Assembly: GCA_052386775.1 (NCBI GenBank)
Contig: JBQTJV010000216.1
Location: 1-12,671, forward strand
DNA length: 12,671 bases
Origin: DSOT01 sp052386775
GTDB taxonomy: Bacteria > Pseudomonadota > Gammaproteobacteria > Burkholderiales > SG8-41
Direction: 5' to 3'
Every line of letters begins with the position of its first letter. The first letter of the stretch is position 1. The notes beneath the pieces were generated by a model. It did no database searches. It was not told where the DNA came from and saw nothing but the letters and a program-made list of their open reading frames with translations. Positions 6,631-12,665 of this stretch are shown piece by piece. The position numbers and the translations under genes were made by a program.

Positions 6631-7259
6631 ATAGCCCCCGCCTGGCGCAGCAGGGCCGCCACCGCTTCCGCGACCTTGCGGTAGCCCCGCGCATTGGGGT
6701 GGATCGGATCCGCCTTCATCTCGGCGGCATAGAGCACGGTCTTGAGAATCTCGCCTTCATAGGGGATGGCAAACTCGCGCGCCAGTTCGGGATAGAAGTC
6801 CGGCGGACTCGACAGCAACGCCGGCTGCGGCACCCCGATCAGGACCACTGCGATGCCGCGCTCCTTCAGCATTTTGATGATGGCGCGCAGGTTGGACCGG
6901 GTGTCCGCCATGCTGAGCCGCTTCAGCATGTCGTTGCCGCCGAGGCATACGATCACGAGCCGCGGTCGGTGTTCCTCGATGATCGATTCCAGGCGCTGCA
7001 GCCCCTGTGCCGTCACTTCGCCCGGAACGCCCGAGCGCACGATCTCGCGCCCGATGAGCTGACCCAGTATCGCCGGGTAGCTCTCCTGCTCACTCGCGCC
7101 GGTGCCGTAGGTCAGGCTGTCACCGAACGCGACGATGACATCGTCCGCCGCGAGTTTGGGCAATTTCGCCGTCTCGCTGCAGCCCCAGAACACGACGAGC
7201 AGCGCAACGACGGCGAGATGCGCGACGCGGCGAGTACAGCTCGATCGACGGGTTTGCAT
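6627..7259 (-). CDS. Exported SGNH/GDSL hydrolase (TesA/arylesterase-like)
   Basis: This 210-aa esterase-family protein belongs to the SGNH clan, close to thioesterase I/lysophospholipase L1 (TesA-type). Block I is FGDSLTYGTGA with nucleophile Ser48; the oxyanion Gly and Asn are in GVPGE and GGND (107-110); block V is DPIHPNARGY with Asp184 and His187. It would hydrolyse esters or thioesters; the substrate is unknown. The N-terminus is a signal sequence: Arg-rich residues 1-11, a hydrophobic stretch 12-25, then Gly26-Cys27. Cys27 could be lipidated, but FWGC is a poor lipobox, so simple export to the periplasm is also possible. Start ATG has AAGGA seven bases upstream (7267-7271), and begins one base after the stop of the upstream flavoprotein gene. 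Its stop overlaps the MFS start. Confidence 0.9.
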   Translation of the reverse strand: MQTRRSSCTRRVAHLAVVALLVVFWGCSETAKLPKLAADDVIVAFGDSLTYGTGASEQESYPAILGQLIGREIVRSGVPGEVTAQGLQRLESIIEEHRPRLVIVCLGGNDMLKRLSMADTRSNLRAIIKMLKERGIAVVLIGVPQPALLSSPPDFYPELAREFAIPYEGEILKTVLYAAEMKADPIHPNARGYRKVAEAVAALLRQAGAI

Positions 7260-7260
7260 T

Positions 7261-8751
7261 TCAGCGTCCTTTTCCCGGGCGCAGATCGGCCATTACCACC
7301 CGAGCTGCGTTTGCCCCCGCAGCGCCCGCGATCGCCCCCCCCGGATGGGTGCCGGGGCCGCACAGGTACAGGCCGCGTATCGGCGTGCGATACGAGGCCC
7401 ATCCCGGTACCGGACGCATCCATAATGCCTGATCGAGAGTGAGTTCCGCGTGATGGGGCTGACCCTGCGGAAATCCGTACCGCGTTTCCAGATCGGGTGG
7501 CGCAAGTACGCTGCTGGTTTTCACCGCGCGATCAAAGCCGGGGATGGCTTGCGCGAGCAGGGCCACGGCGCGCTCGGCGAGCGCGCGGCGCTGCGCCTCA
7601 TCCCACGGCGCGTCCGACAAGGCATAAGGCACGTACTGCATATCCACGTCCACCGTCGAACCGCCATTCGCGGAACCCGAAGCTCCTGCCCGCGCTTCAA
7701 GGTAAGGTTCTCTGGAAACACGGCCGTACTTGACGTCATCATAGCCGCGTTCGAGGTAGTCCAGTGACGGCGCGATGCACAAGGTGTTGAAGCCAGCCGC
7801 GCGTTCCAGTTTCAGCGTGACCCGTGCCACCACGCCCCGGCTGCGAACGTGTCGCACCGCGCGCGTGAAATCCGGACTGAGCCATCCGGTATCCAGCCAC
7901 CCGAGCAATGTGCGTCGCGGATCGGCACCGCAGAGCACGAGCGGGGTCTCGATTTCCTCGCCACTGGCGAGCACCACACTCGCCACGCGCTCTTCCCGCA
8001 CTGCGATGCGGACCACCGCGGCCTCCCGCCGCAGCGAAATGCCGCGCCGCGCTTCGAGAACGGAGCGCAGGTTGGAGACCGGCGGACGAAACACGCCGGG
8101 CGTGTTGCCCACGTGATGATGGAGCAGCCGGAAAGCCGTCCCGCCCGAGCGCGGCCCCTGGCGCAAGTGCATGACGCCTGCTGCGCCGAGGATGCCTTTC
8201 AGCGCGTCGCATTCGAACCAATCGTCGAGCAGATCGGCCACCGGCATCGGCAGCACGCGCATGAGGTCCTCCACGCCTTCACGACCCAGCCGCCGGATCG
8301 CGAACGCAAGGCCGACAAGCCGCGCCAGCTCGGCGGCATTGCCGGTCATGAGATCGGGCGGAGGCGCACGGTACAGTTTCCCGAGCACGCGCGCGAGGCG
8401 CGCCATGCGGGCACAGAAGTCGGGCCAGCGCCCAGCGTCTCGCGGGTTGAATCTGCGGATGGATTCGGCACACCGCGCCGGATCGTTCCACAACTCGAGT
8501 CGCTCGCCGTCGGGCAGCACGCCGACCATCCACGGGTCCGGTCGACGAATCGATAACGCGGCAGCCGTGTCGGATGTTTTCTGCAGATCGAGGTCGCGAA
8601 TGATGCCCGGCGGGATCCACCCGCTGTCCAGCAGCGCATCCTCGGTCGGCGTGTTCTGGGCAAGCACGAGGACCTCATGCCCCGCTTTCGCAAGATAATG
8701 CGCGGCGACCAGCTCGTTCGCGCCGCTGCCGATAACCACGGTCACGCTCAT
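7261..8751 (-). CDS. Divergent phytoene-dehydrogenase-like (COG1233) FAD-oxidoreductase homologue
   Basis: This 496-aa protein is a paralogue of the gene directly upstream and of the phytoene-desaturase/PYROXD2-like family. The C-terminal cofactor-binding segment LYLCGPGTHPGGAIAGAAG (461-479) is intact, and the middle blocks GADPRRTLLGWL and SLDYLERGYDDVKYG align with the neighbour. The N-terminal FAD site is degraded: the Rossmann loop is GSGANE (8-13) instead of GxGxxG, the ribose-binding Glu at the end of the second strand is Ala31, and the GG doublet that follows is missing. It is 30 residues shorter than its neighbour. ATG 8751 overlaps the upstream TGA (ATGA), with AAGG five bases before it. 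An upstream in-frame extension to 8874 reads into the neighbour and is rejected. It may be a non-catalytic partner or bind FAD weakly. Confidence 0.85.
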   Translation of the reverse strand: MSVTVVIGSGANELVAAHYLAKAGHEVLVLAQNTPTEDALLDSGWIPPGIIRDLDLQKTSDTAAALSIRRPDPWMVGVLPDGERLELWNDPARCAESIRRFNPRDAGRWPDFCARMARLARVLGKLYRAPPPDLMTGNAAELARLVGLAFAIRRLGREGVEDLMRVLPMPVADLLDDWFECDALKGILGAAGVMHLRQGPRSGGTAFRLLHHHVGNTPGVFRPPVSNLRSVLEARRGISLRREAAVVRIAVREERVASVVLASGEEIETPLVLCGADPRRTLLGWLDTGWLSPDFTRAVRHVRSRGVVARVTLKLERAAGFNTLCIAPSLDYLERGYDDVKYGRVSREPYLEARAGASGSANGGSTVDVDMQYVPYALSDAPWDEAQRRALAERAVALLAQAIPGFDRAVKTSSVLAPPDLETRYGFPQGQPHHAELTLDQALWMRPVPGWASYRTPIRGLYLCGPGTHPGGAIAGAAGANAARVVMADLRPGKGR

Positions 8752-10328
8752 GCGGCCTTGCCCAATATGGTCATCGCCGCCAGGCGGCCGGAGGCGCCCA
8801 TGACGCCGCCGCCGGGGTGCGTGCCCGAACCGCACTGGTAGAGATTGCGCACCGGGGTGGCATACCGCGACCACTGCGGTACCGGGCGCAGAAAAAACAT
8901 CTGCTGCAGGCTGAGTTCACCCTGGAAGATGTTTCCTTCGCTCAAGCCGACGATGCGCTCGATGTCCGCCGGGGTGATCACCTGCCGATGGAGGATGGCC
9001 GACTTGAGGTTCGGCGCATACTCCGCCAGCGTGTCGATCACCGCATCACCGAACGCTTCGCGCCGGGCATCGCTCCACCCGCCGTTGACAGCGTAGGGCG
9101 CGTACTGCGCAAAGATCGACATCACATGCTTCCCCGGCGGCGCCATCCCCGGATCGATCATCGACGGGATCACGATGTCGAGATAGGGCCGCCGCGAAAC
9201 CTCGCCGTATTTGGCATCATCGTAAGCACGTTCCAGGTAGTCGATGCTGGGACTGATCGATATGGCGCCGCGTAAGTGCGGGCCGATGCCCGGCAGGCAG
9301 GTGAAATTAGGCGGCTCGCTCAACGCCAGATTGACTTTCGCGGAAGCGCCGCGAAAGCGATAACGCGCGATGGATGCGATGAAGTCGTCCGGCAGATGCC
9401 GGCGTTCGACCAGCCCCATGAAAGTGCGCCGGGGATCGGCGCCCGAGACAACGATGTCGGCTTGAATTTCCTCGCCGCTTTCGAGTACCACGCCGGTCGC
9501 GCGTCCGTTGGCAACCATTACGTGCGCGACGGGCGCACTGGTGCGAAGCTCAGCACCCGCCGCGCGCGCAGCGCCGGCGATGGCCGCGCTCACCGAACCA
9601 TTCCCGCCCTTGGCGAAGCCCCACGCCCGAAACACGCCGTCGATTTCGCCCATGTAATGATGGAGCAGCACGTACGCCGTGCCCGGAGAACGGGGTCCGA
9701 GCATCGTGCCGATGATGCCGCTGGCGGACTTGGTGGCCTTGAGCGCTTCAGTCTCGAACCACTCCTCGAGGTAGTCCGCCGCACTCATGGTAAGCAGCTT
9801 CCACAGCGCGTGATACTTCTCGCTGCCCAGCGAACGAAAGTAACGCCCCAGTCCGGCAACTCTCAACATGTCGCGCGGCTTCAGCGAAACCGGATCGGGC
9901 GCCGGCATGCTGAGGAAAGGTTTGACCGCGCGCGCCATCTCGTGCATGAGCCGGCCGAAATCGTCATAGGCCTCCGCATCGCGCAGCGAATGACGCGCCA
10001 GCTCGCGGCGATTCTGATCATGGTCATTCCACTGCGCCAGATAGTCGCCGTTCGGCAACGGCGTCAGCGTGCTTTCGAGGGGCAGAATATGCAGTCCGTG
10101 GCGTGGCAGATCGAGATCGCGAACGATCTCCGGACGCAGCAGGCTCACGACGTAAGAGAATTTGGAGAACCTGAATCCGGGAAACGCTTCCTCGGACACC
10201 GCGGCGCCGCCCAGCTGCTCGTTGCGCTCGAGCACGAGCGTTCGGCGGCCGGCGCGTGCGAGGTAAGCCGCGCACACCAGGCCGTTGTGCCCGCCGCCAA
10301 TGACGATGATGTCGTAGCGGGGCGCCAT
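8748..10328 (-). CDS. Phytoene-dehydrogenase-like (COG1233/PYROXD2-type) FAD-dependent oxidoreductase
   Basis: The 526-aa product is a two-domain FAD oxidoreductase. The ADP-binding fold starts at residue 5: IGGGHNG (10-16) is a perfect GxGxxG, Glu34 in VLERN binds the ribose, and GG (40-41) with AAVSEE follows. A conserved WGFAKGGNGSVS block sits mid-protein, and the C-terminal FAD segment is LYQCGSGTHPGGGVMGASG (496-514). No signal peptide or membrane segment is seen. COG1233 members desaturate or oxidise isoprenoids, amines or other substrates; PYROXD2-like bacterial members mostly have unknown substrates. No phytoene synthase or other carotenoid gene is nearby, so a carotenoid role is unlikely. 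ATG 10328 starts one base after the GcvT-like gene's stop; longer in-frame starts up to 10436 would overlap it and are rejected. No clear Shine-Dalgarno is seen, consistent with coupled translation. Confidence 0.92.
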   Translation of the reverse strand: MAPRYDIIVIGGGHNGLVCAAYLARAGRRTLVLERNEQLGGAAVSEEAFPGFRFSKFSYVVSLLRPEIVRDLDLPRHGLHILPLESTLTPLPNGDYLAQWNDHDQNRRELARHSLRDAEAYDDFGRLMHEMARAVKPFLSMPAPDPVSLKPRDMLRVAGLGRYFRSLGSEKYHALWKLLTMSAADYLEEWFETEALKATKSASGIIGTMLGPRSPGTAYVLLHHYMGEIDGVFRAWGFAKGGNGSVSAAIAGAARAAGAELRTSAPVAHVMVANGRATGVVLESGEEIQADIVVSGADPRRTFMGLVERRHLPDDFIASIARYRFRGASAKVNLALSEPPNFTCLPGIGPHLRGAISISPSIDYLERAYDDAKYGEVSRRPYLDIVIPSMIDPGMAPPGKHVMSIFAQYAPYAVNGGWSDARREAFGDAVIDTLAEYAPNLKSAILHRQVITPADIERIVGLSEGNIFQGELSLQQMFFLRPVPQWSRYATPVRNLYQCGSGTHPGGGVMGASGRLAAMTILGKAA

Positions 10329-10329
10329 G

Positions 10330-11541
10330 CTAGCGGCGCTTGCGCTCGGGATTGAAAAACGGCTTGTGCGCGACCGCGGCCCGAGTCCGCTTGCGCCGGT
10401 GCTCGACCGTGATTTCCATTTCGAGCGCGGTTCCACTTGCGGCCCAGCGCGCAGCGACGTGCGCCAGGGCGATATACCTTTTCAGCAGCGGCGACCACGT
10501 GCCGCTCGTGGCGTAACCGACCTGACTGCCGGCAGCGTAAAGCGGCACGCTCGCGCGCCAGGCGGCATGCGGGAGCTGCGGCGCCAGCCCGACCGTCGCG
10601 TAGAGTTCCTCGAGCGCCTCCCACTCGATTTCGATGCCGACGAACCGCCACTGCGGGTCCTGGCGCGACTCCGCCGCCAGCGCGGGTTTGCCGATAAAGT
10701 GCTCCTTGTCGAGTTTCACCGCCCATCCCAGATCGAGCTCGAACGGTGAGGAAGTCTGGCTCGCGATCAGCGCCTTTCTGGCCGGCACGTAATCGACGTC
10801 GATCAGCATCAGTCCCGCTTCGATGCGCGCCACGTCGAGTGCGAGCATCCCGGCAGGGGTGATGCCATACCCCGTCCCCGCGTCGATCAACGCGTCCCAG
10901 ATGGGCAGCGCGTGGTTCGCATCGAACCACAACTCGTAGCCGAGGTCGCCGGTGTATCCGGTGCGGCTCACGCCCACGGGTATGCCGCGGAGTGTGGCGG
11001 CGACGAGACCGAAATAGCGGACGGCACCCAGATCCACATCGGCGAGCTGCTGCAGGATGGCGCGGGAGGCGGGCCCCTGCAGCGCAAGGGCGGCGGTCGA
11101 AGCGGACACGTCCTCGATCGTCACCTCGAGGCGCCTCGCATTCTCCTCCAGCCAGCGCAGATTCGGTTCGGCGCAAGTCATGCGGAAAACCGCCTCTTCC
11201 AGCCGCGCGACGGTTCCATCGTCCATAACCTTGCCGGTGGCGTCACACCACGGTGTATAGAGCACCTGCCCGAGCTGCGCGCGCATCACGTCTCGCGTAA
11301 CGACACGGTCCAGAAGTCGCGCCGCGTCCTTGCCGCGCACCAGATACTTGTAGAGCGGCGTGATGTCCATCAAGGCTGCCGAACTGCGTATCGCATGGTA
11401 CTCGCGCTCGTGGGTGAGCTCGTAAGAACTGGCGACCACGTAGCCCGCCCAGCGGCGCCACGCGTGGCTCACGCAAAGCGATGCGGTGCGCGGATGGAAA
11501 GGCGTCGTCTTCAGCATCGGGTTGTCGCTGCGAGCCGGCAT
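10330..11541 (-). CDS. GcvT-like folate-dependent aminomethyltransferase/demethylase family protein
   Basis: This protein (403 aa from ATG 11541) has the full T-protein architecture: the GcvT N-terminal domain and the C-terminal beta-barrel. Landmarks are MDITPLYKYLVRG (58-70), the Asp pair 107-108 in GKVMDDGTV aligning with the catalytic Asp of glycine-cleavage T-protein, LQGPAS (154-159), and SRTGYTGDLGYE (192-203) with the folate-site Glu203. The family transfers one-carbon units from aminomethyl or methyl donors to tetrahydrofolate. Neither the P- nor H-protein gene of the glycine cleavage system is near, so it is probably not true GcvT; demethylases such as LigM and DmdA, and the folate domain of dimethylglycine dehydrogenases, are relatives. 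Start choice is uncertain: ATG 11541 has GGG close upstream, ATG 11517 (395 aa) lacks an SD. Starts above 11541 would run into the opposite lipoprotein gene. Confidence 0.85.
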   Translation of the reverse strand: MPARSDNPMLKTTPFHPRTASLCVSHAWRRWAGYVVASSYELTHEREYHAIRSSAALMDITPLYKYLVRGKDAARLLDRVVTRDVMRAQLGQVLYTPWCDATGKVMDDGTVARLEEAVFRMTCAEPNLRWLEENARRLEVTIEDVSASTAALALQGPASRAILQQLADVDLGAVRYFGLVAATLRGIPVGVSRTGYTGDLGYELWFDANHALPIWDALIDAGTGYGITPAGMLALDVARIEAGLMLIDVDYVPARKALIASQTSSPFELDLGWAVKLDKEHFIGKPALAAESRQDPQWRFVGIEIEWEALEELYATVGLAPQLPHAAWRASVPLYAAGSQVGYATSGTWSPLLKRYIALAHVAARWAASGTALEMEITVEHRRKRTRAAVAHKPFFNPERKRR

Positions 11542-11555
11542 TATCCCGCGTACGG

Positions 11556-11577
11556 CGGCAGGAATGCACGGCAGGAA
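11556..11577. repeat. 9-base direct repeat in a divergent intergenic region
   Basis: CGGCAGGAA occurs at 11556-11564 and again at 11569-11577, 13 bases start to start, inside the 79-base region between the operon start and the lipoprotein gene. It may be an operator half-site pair; a partial inverted copy (CCTGC) follows at 11592. No regulator gene is in the window. The pairing could be coincidence. Confidence 0.35.
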
Positions 11578-11609
11578 CCTTAACTGCCCGGCCTGCACTC
11601 TAACATCCC

Positions 11610-11613
11610 GGAG
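11610..11613 (+). promoter_or_regulatory. Ribosome binding site deciding the lipoprotein start
   Basis: GGAG lies seven bases before ATG 11621 and, with the signal peptide that begins there, fixes this start over the in-frame upstream ATG at 11486. Confidence 0.65.
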
Positions 11614-11620
11614 TCTGGAC

Positions 11621-12079
11621 ATGCACCGCTGCTCGAGCCTCATCGGGGCCGTTCTCATCGCGCTGCTCATGGCAGGGTGCGCGACCGTTTCAACCGAGAT
11701 CGTTTTACTGTCGCCGGGACTCAAGTTCGCGCCGACACCTGGCGTCGATATCCTGTTAGAGAAACCGCGGCGGCCCTACCGCGAGATCGCGCTGCTGGAG
11801 TCGCGCGGCATGATCGGAGACAGCGAGGCACAGTTGTGGCAGGACGCACGGGAGAAAGCCCAGGCGCTGGGGGCCGACGCGCTGATCCGCGTCGAGGTCC
11901 ATAAGACAGCGGTGCCGCCGATGGCGGTCTATGACCCGTTCCTCACGCCGTACTATTCACCGTTTTATCCCACACCCTACTTTTTTCCGTACCCGTTTCC
12001 CGAATACCGCGTGCTCCCGGGGGGCGTGGCCTCTACGCTGAAAACCGTGGCTATCAAGTACGAGGCGCCCGACAAGTAA
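11621..12079 (+). CDS. Outer-membrane-type lipoprotein with Tyr/Pro/Phe-rich C-terminal region
   Basis: The 152-aa product has a textbook lipoprotein signal: a short basic start, a hydrophobic stretch (7-18) and the lipobox MAGC with Cys20. Residue 21 is Ala, which does not signal inner-membrane retention, so outer-membrane placement is likely. Residues 53-93 (YREIALLES through AREKAQALGADALIRVEV) resemble the small alpha/beta fold of YbjQ/RcsF-like or other bacterial lipoproteins with a GAD(A/V)xI motif; this is a weak resemblance. Residues 104-129 are extraordinary: 20 of 26 residues are Tyr, Pro or Phe. The tail VASTLKTVAIKYE looks like a final beta strand. The gene is divergent from the GcvT operon and probably monocistronic or followed by small ORFs. 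The function is unknown. Confidence 0.85.
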   Translation: MHRCSSLIGAVLIALLMAGCATVSTEIVLLSPGLKFAPTPGVDILLEKPRRPYREIALLESRGMIGDSEAQLWQDAREKAQALGADALIRVEVHKTAVPPMAVYDPFLTPYYSPFYPTPYFFPYPFPEYRVLPGGVASTLKTVAIKYEAPDK

Positions 12080-12091
12080 GAGCGAGGTAAG

Positions 12092-12250
12092 GTGCGCGCG
12101 TCAGACAACTTGCGGTTTCTGCGCTACTGGCAGAAGCCGGTTCCGGTTTCCTCTCCGCAGGAAGCTCCATTCCCCGGCCCCATTGCGATAAATGAGCACG
12201 GCACATGGGCCTGTGTTAGTGTCGAAGATCAGGTAGGTCGCCCGACGTGA
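12092..12250 (+). CDS. Possible small ORF, 52 codons
   Basis: A GTG at 12092, preceded by GAGG with a four-base spacer, opens a 52-residue frame (MRASDNLRFLRYW...) ending in TGA at 12248-12250. It begins 12 bases after the lipoprotein stop. Its stop overlaps a GTG at 12247 that is in frame with the next small gene, a GTGA junction like coupled genes. No family is recognised, and it is rich in Pro and aromatic residues without signal or membrane segment. It also contains a 10-base-pair hairpin, which may mean this stretch is really an untranslated structured region. I am not confident that it is translated. Confidence 0.25.
   Translation: MRASDNLRFLRYWQKPVPVSSPQEAPFPGPIAINEHGTWACVSVEDQVGRPT
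12113..12139 (+). other. RNA hairpin, 10-bp stem
   Basis: CGGTTTCTGC (12113-12122) pairs with GCAGAAGCCG (12130-12139) with a single G-U, around a seven-base loop. No T-run follows, so it is not a standard intrinsic terminator. It lies 34 bases after the lipoprotein stop and may protect the 3' end of that message. Confidence 0.45.
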
Positions 12251-12274
12251 CCGCATTTCTGGCCGAACCCGCGA

Positions 12275-12281
12275 AAGGAAG
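12275..12281 (+). promoter_or_regulatory. Ribosome binding site for the small basic protein
   Basis: AAGGAAG, with AAGGA nine bases before ATG 12289, supports this start over the in-frame GTG at 12247. Confidence 0.6.
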
Positions 12282-12288
12282 ATGTCCC

Positions 12289-12441
12289 ATGAGCACGAAA
12301 ATCAAGGACGCGCCGAGAGCACTCGATGTCGTCCCCGAGGCCCTACCGACACTGACACCGCAGCAGATCATCGAGCGCACCGCGCGCCGCAAAGCCAAGG
12401 CTGCGCTCCTACGCAAGAAGAATGCGGATTCGCTGCGCTGA
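12289..12441 (+). CDS. Small basic hypothetical protein, 50 aa
   Basis: ATG 12289 with a good Shine-Dalgarno gives a 50-residue protein beginning MSTKIKDAPRALDVVPEALP. The N-terminal half is proline-containing and probably flexible; the C-terminal half (from LTPQQIIERTARRKAKAAL onward) is a strongly basic, likely alpha-helical segment, with Arg and Lys at many positions, that could bind nucleic acid or ribosomes. I do not recognise the family. Reality is supported by the RBS and by an intrinsic terminator whose left arm begins at the last base of the stop codon. A longer form from GTG 12247 (64 aa) is possible, but its extra 14 residues have no clear SD. Confidence 0.6.
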   Translation: MSTKIKDAPRALDVVPEALPTLTPQQIIERTARRKAKAALLRKKNADSLR

Positions 12442-12478
12442 TATCCGCAATCGCGAAAGCGCCGGATATTTTTCTTTT
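12441..12478 (+). terminator. Intrinsic terminator after the small basic protein gene
   Basis: ATATCCG (12441-12447) pairs with CGGATAT (12463-12469); inside the loop CGC-GAAA-GCG (12452-12461) forms a second short helix with a GAAA tetraloop. A T-rich tract, TTTTTCTTTT (12469-12478), follows. The stem starts at the last base of the stop codon. Confidence 0.85.
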
Positions 12479-12535
12479 GCAGGAAACCCTCGGGGCCTTC
12501 AATTGCTGCCGTGTGCACTGGCAGCGACCCGGAAC

Positions 12536-12557
12536 AACGCTACGCGGGCGTAGCGTT
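12536..12557 (-). terminator. Hairpin, possible tRNA-Arg terminator
   Basis: AACGCTACG (12536-12544) and CGTAGCGTT (12549-12557) form a perfect 9-bp stem with a CGGG loop, nine bases beyond the tRNA 3' end on the minus strand. Reading leftwards, only GTTGTT-like bases follow, a weak tract; reading rightwards TTTT overlaps the stem's end. It could act in either direction, but the plus-strand gene already has its own terminator at 12441. Confidence 0.5.
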
Positions 12558-12566
12558 TTGAATGGG

Positions 12567-12643
12567 TGGCGCGCCCGGCGGGAGTCGAACCCACGACCTT
12601 CGGCTTCGGAGACCGACACTCTATCCAACTGAGCTACGGGCGC
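12567..12643 (-). tRNA. tRNA-Arg (anticodon CCG)
   Basis: The minus strand folds into a complete cloverleaf of 77 bases. Acceptor GCGCCCG pairs with CGGGCGC; the D-arm is GCTC-AGTTGGAT-AGAG; the anticodon stem TCGGT/GCCGA closes a CTCCGAA loop, so the anticodon is CCG, reading CGG arginine codons; the variable loop is AGGTC; the T-arm is GTGGG-TTCGACT-CCCGC. The 3' end has discriminator G and an encoded CCA (12569-12567). It decodes CGG, which should be common in this GC-rich genome. tRNA genes are frequent integration sites, but no repeated tRNA 3' end is seen elsewhere in the window. Confidence 0.97.
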
Positions 12644-12656
12644 GTGGCGAGCGCGG

Positions 12657-12665
12657 AGTTTAGCA
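12657..12665 (-). promoter_or_regulatory. Candidate extended -10 of the tRNA-Arg promoter
   Basis: On the minus strand TGC-TAAACT lies 13 bases before the mature tRNA 5' end, a fair extended -10 element. The -35 region is outside the window. Confidence 0.4.

Noticed and set aside
7261..10328. Carotenoid biosynthesis (two phytoene desaturase-like genes)
   Set aside because: No phytoene synthase, lycopene cyclase or other carotenoid gene is adjacent; the sequences resemble PYROXD2-type COG1233 proteins of unknown substrate rather than CrtI.
9276..10355. Plus-strand open frame of 359 codons
   Set aside because: It lies opposite the intact COG1233 gene, with no recognisable domain; the same applies to the plus-strand frame 5680-6597 opposite the MFS gene and 7849-8556 opposite the second flavoprotein.
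10145..11176. Minus-strand 343-codon frame overlapping the GcvT-like gene in another phase
   Set aside because: It straddles two well-supported genes in a different phase and resembles no protein.
11542..11724. N-terminal extension of the GcvT-like gene to an upstream start at 11724
   Set aside because: It would run antisense through the lipoprotein start and signal peptide, and adds about 61 residues without family similarity.
12567..12643. tRNA-Arg as an attachment site of an integrated element
   Set aside because: No integrase gene and no second copy of the tRNA 3' end are seen in the window.
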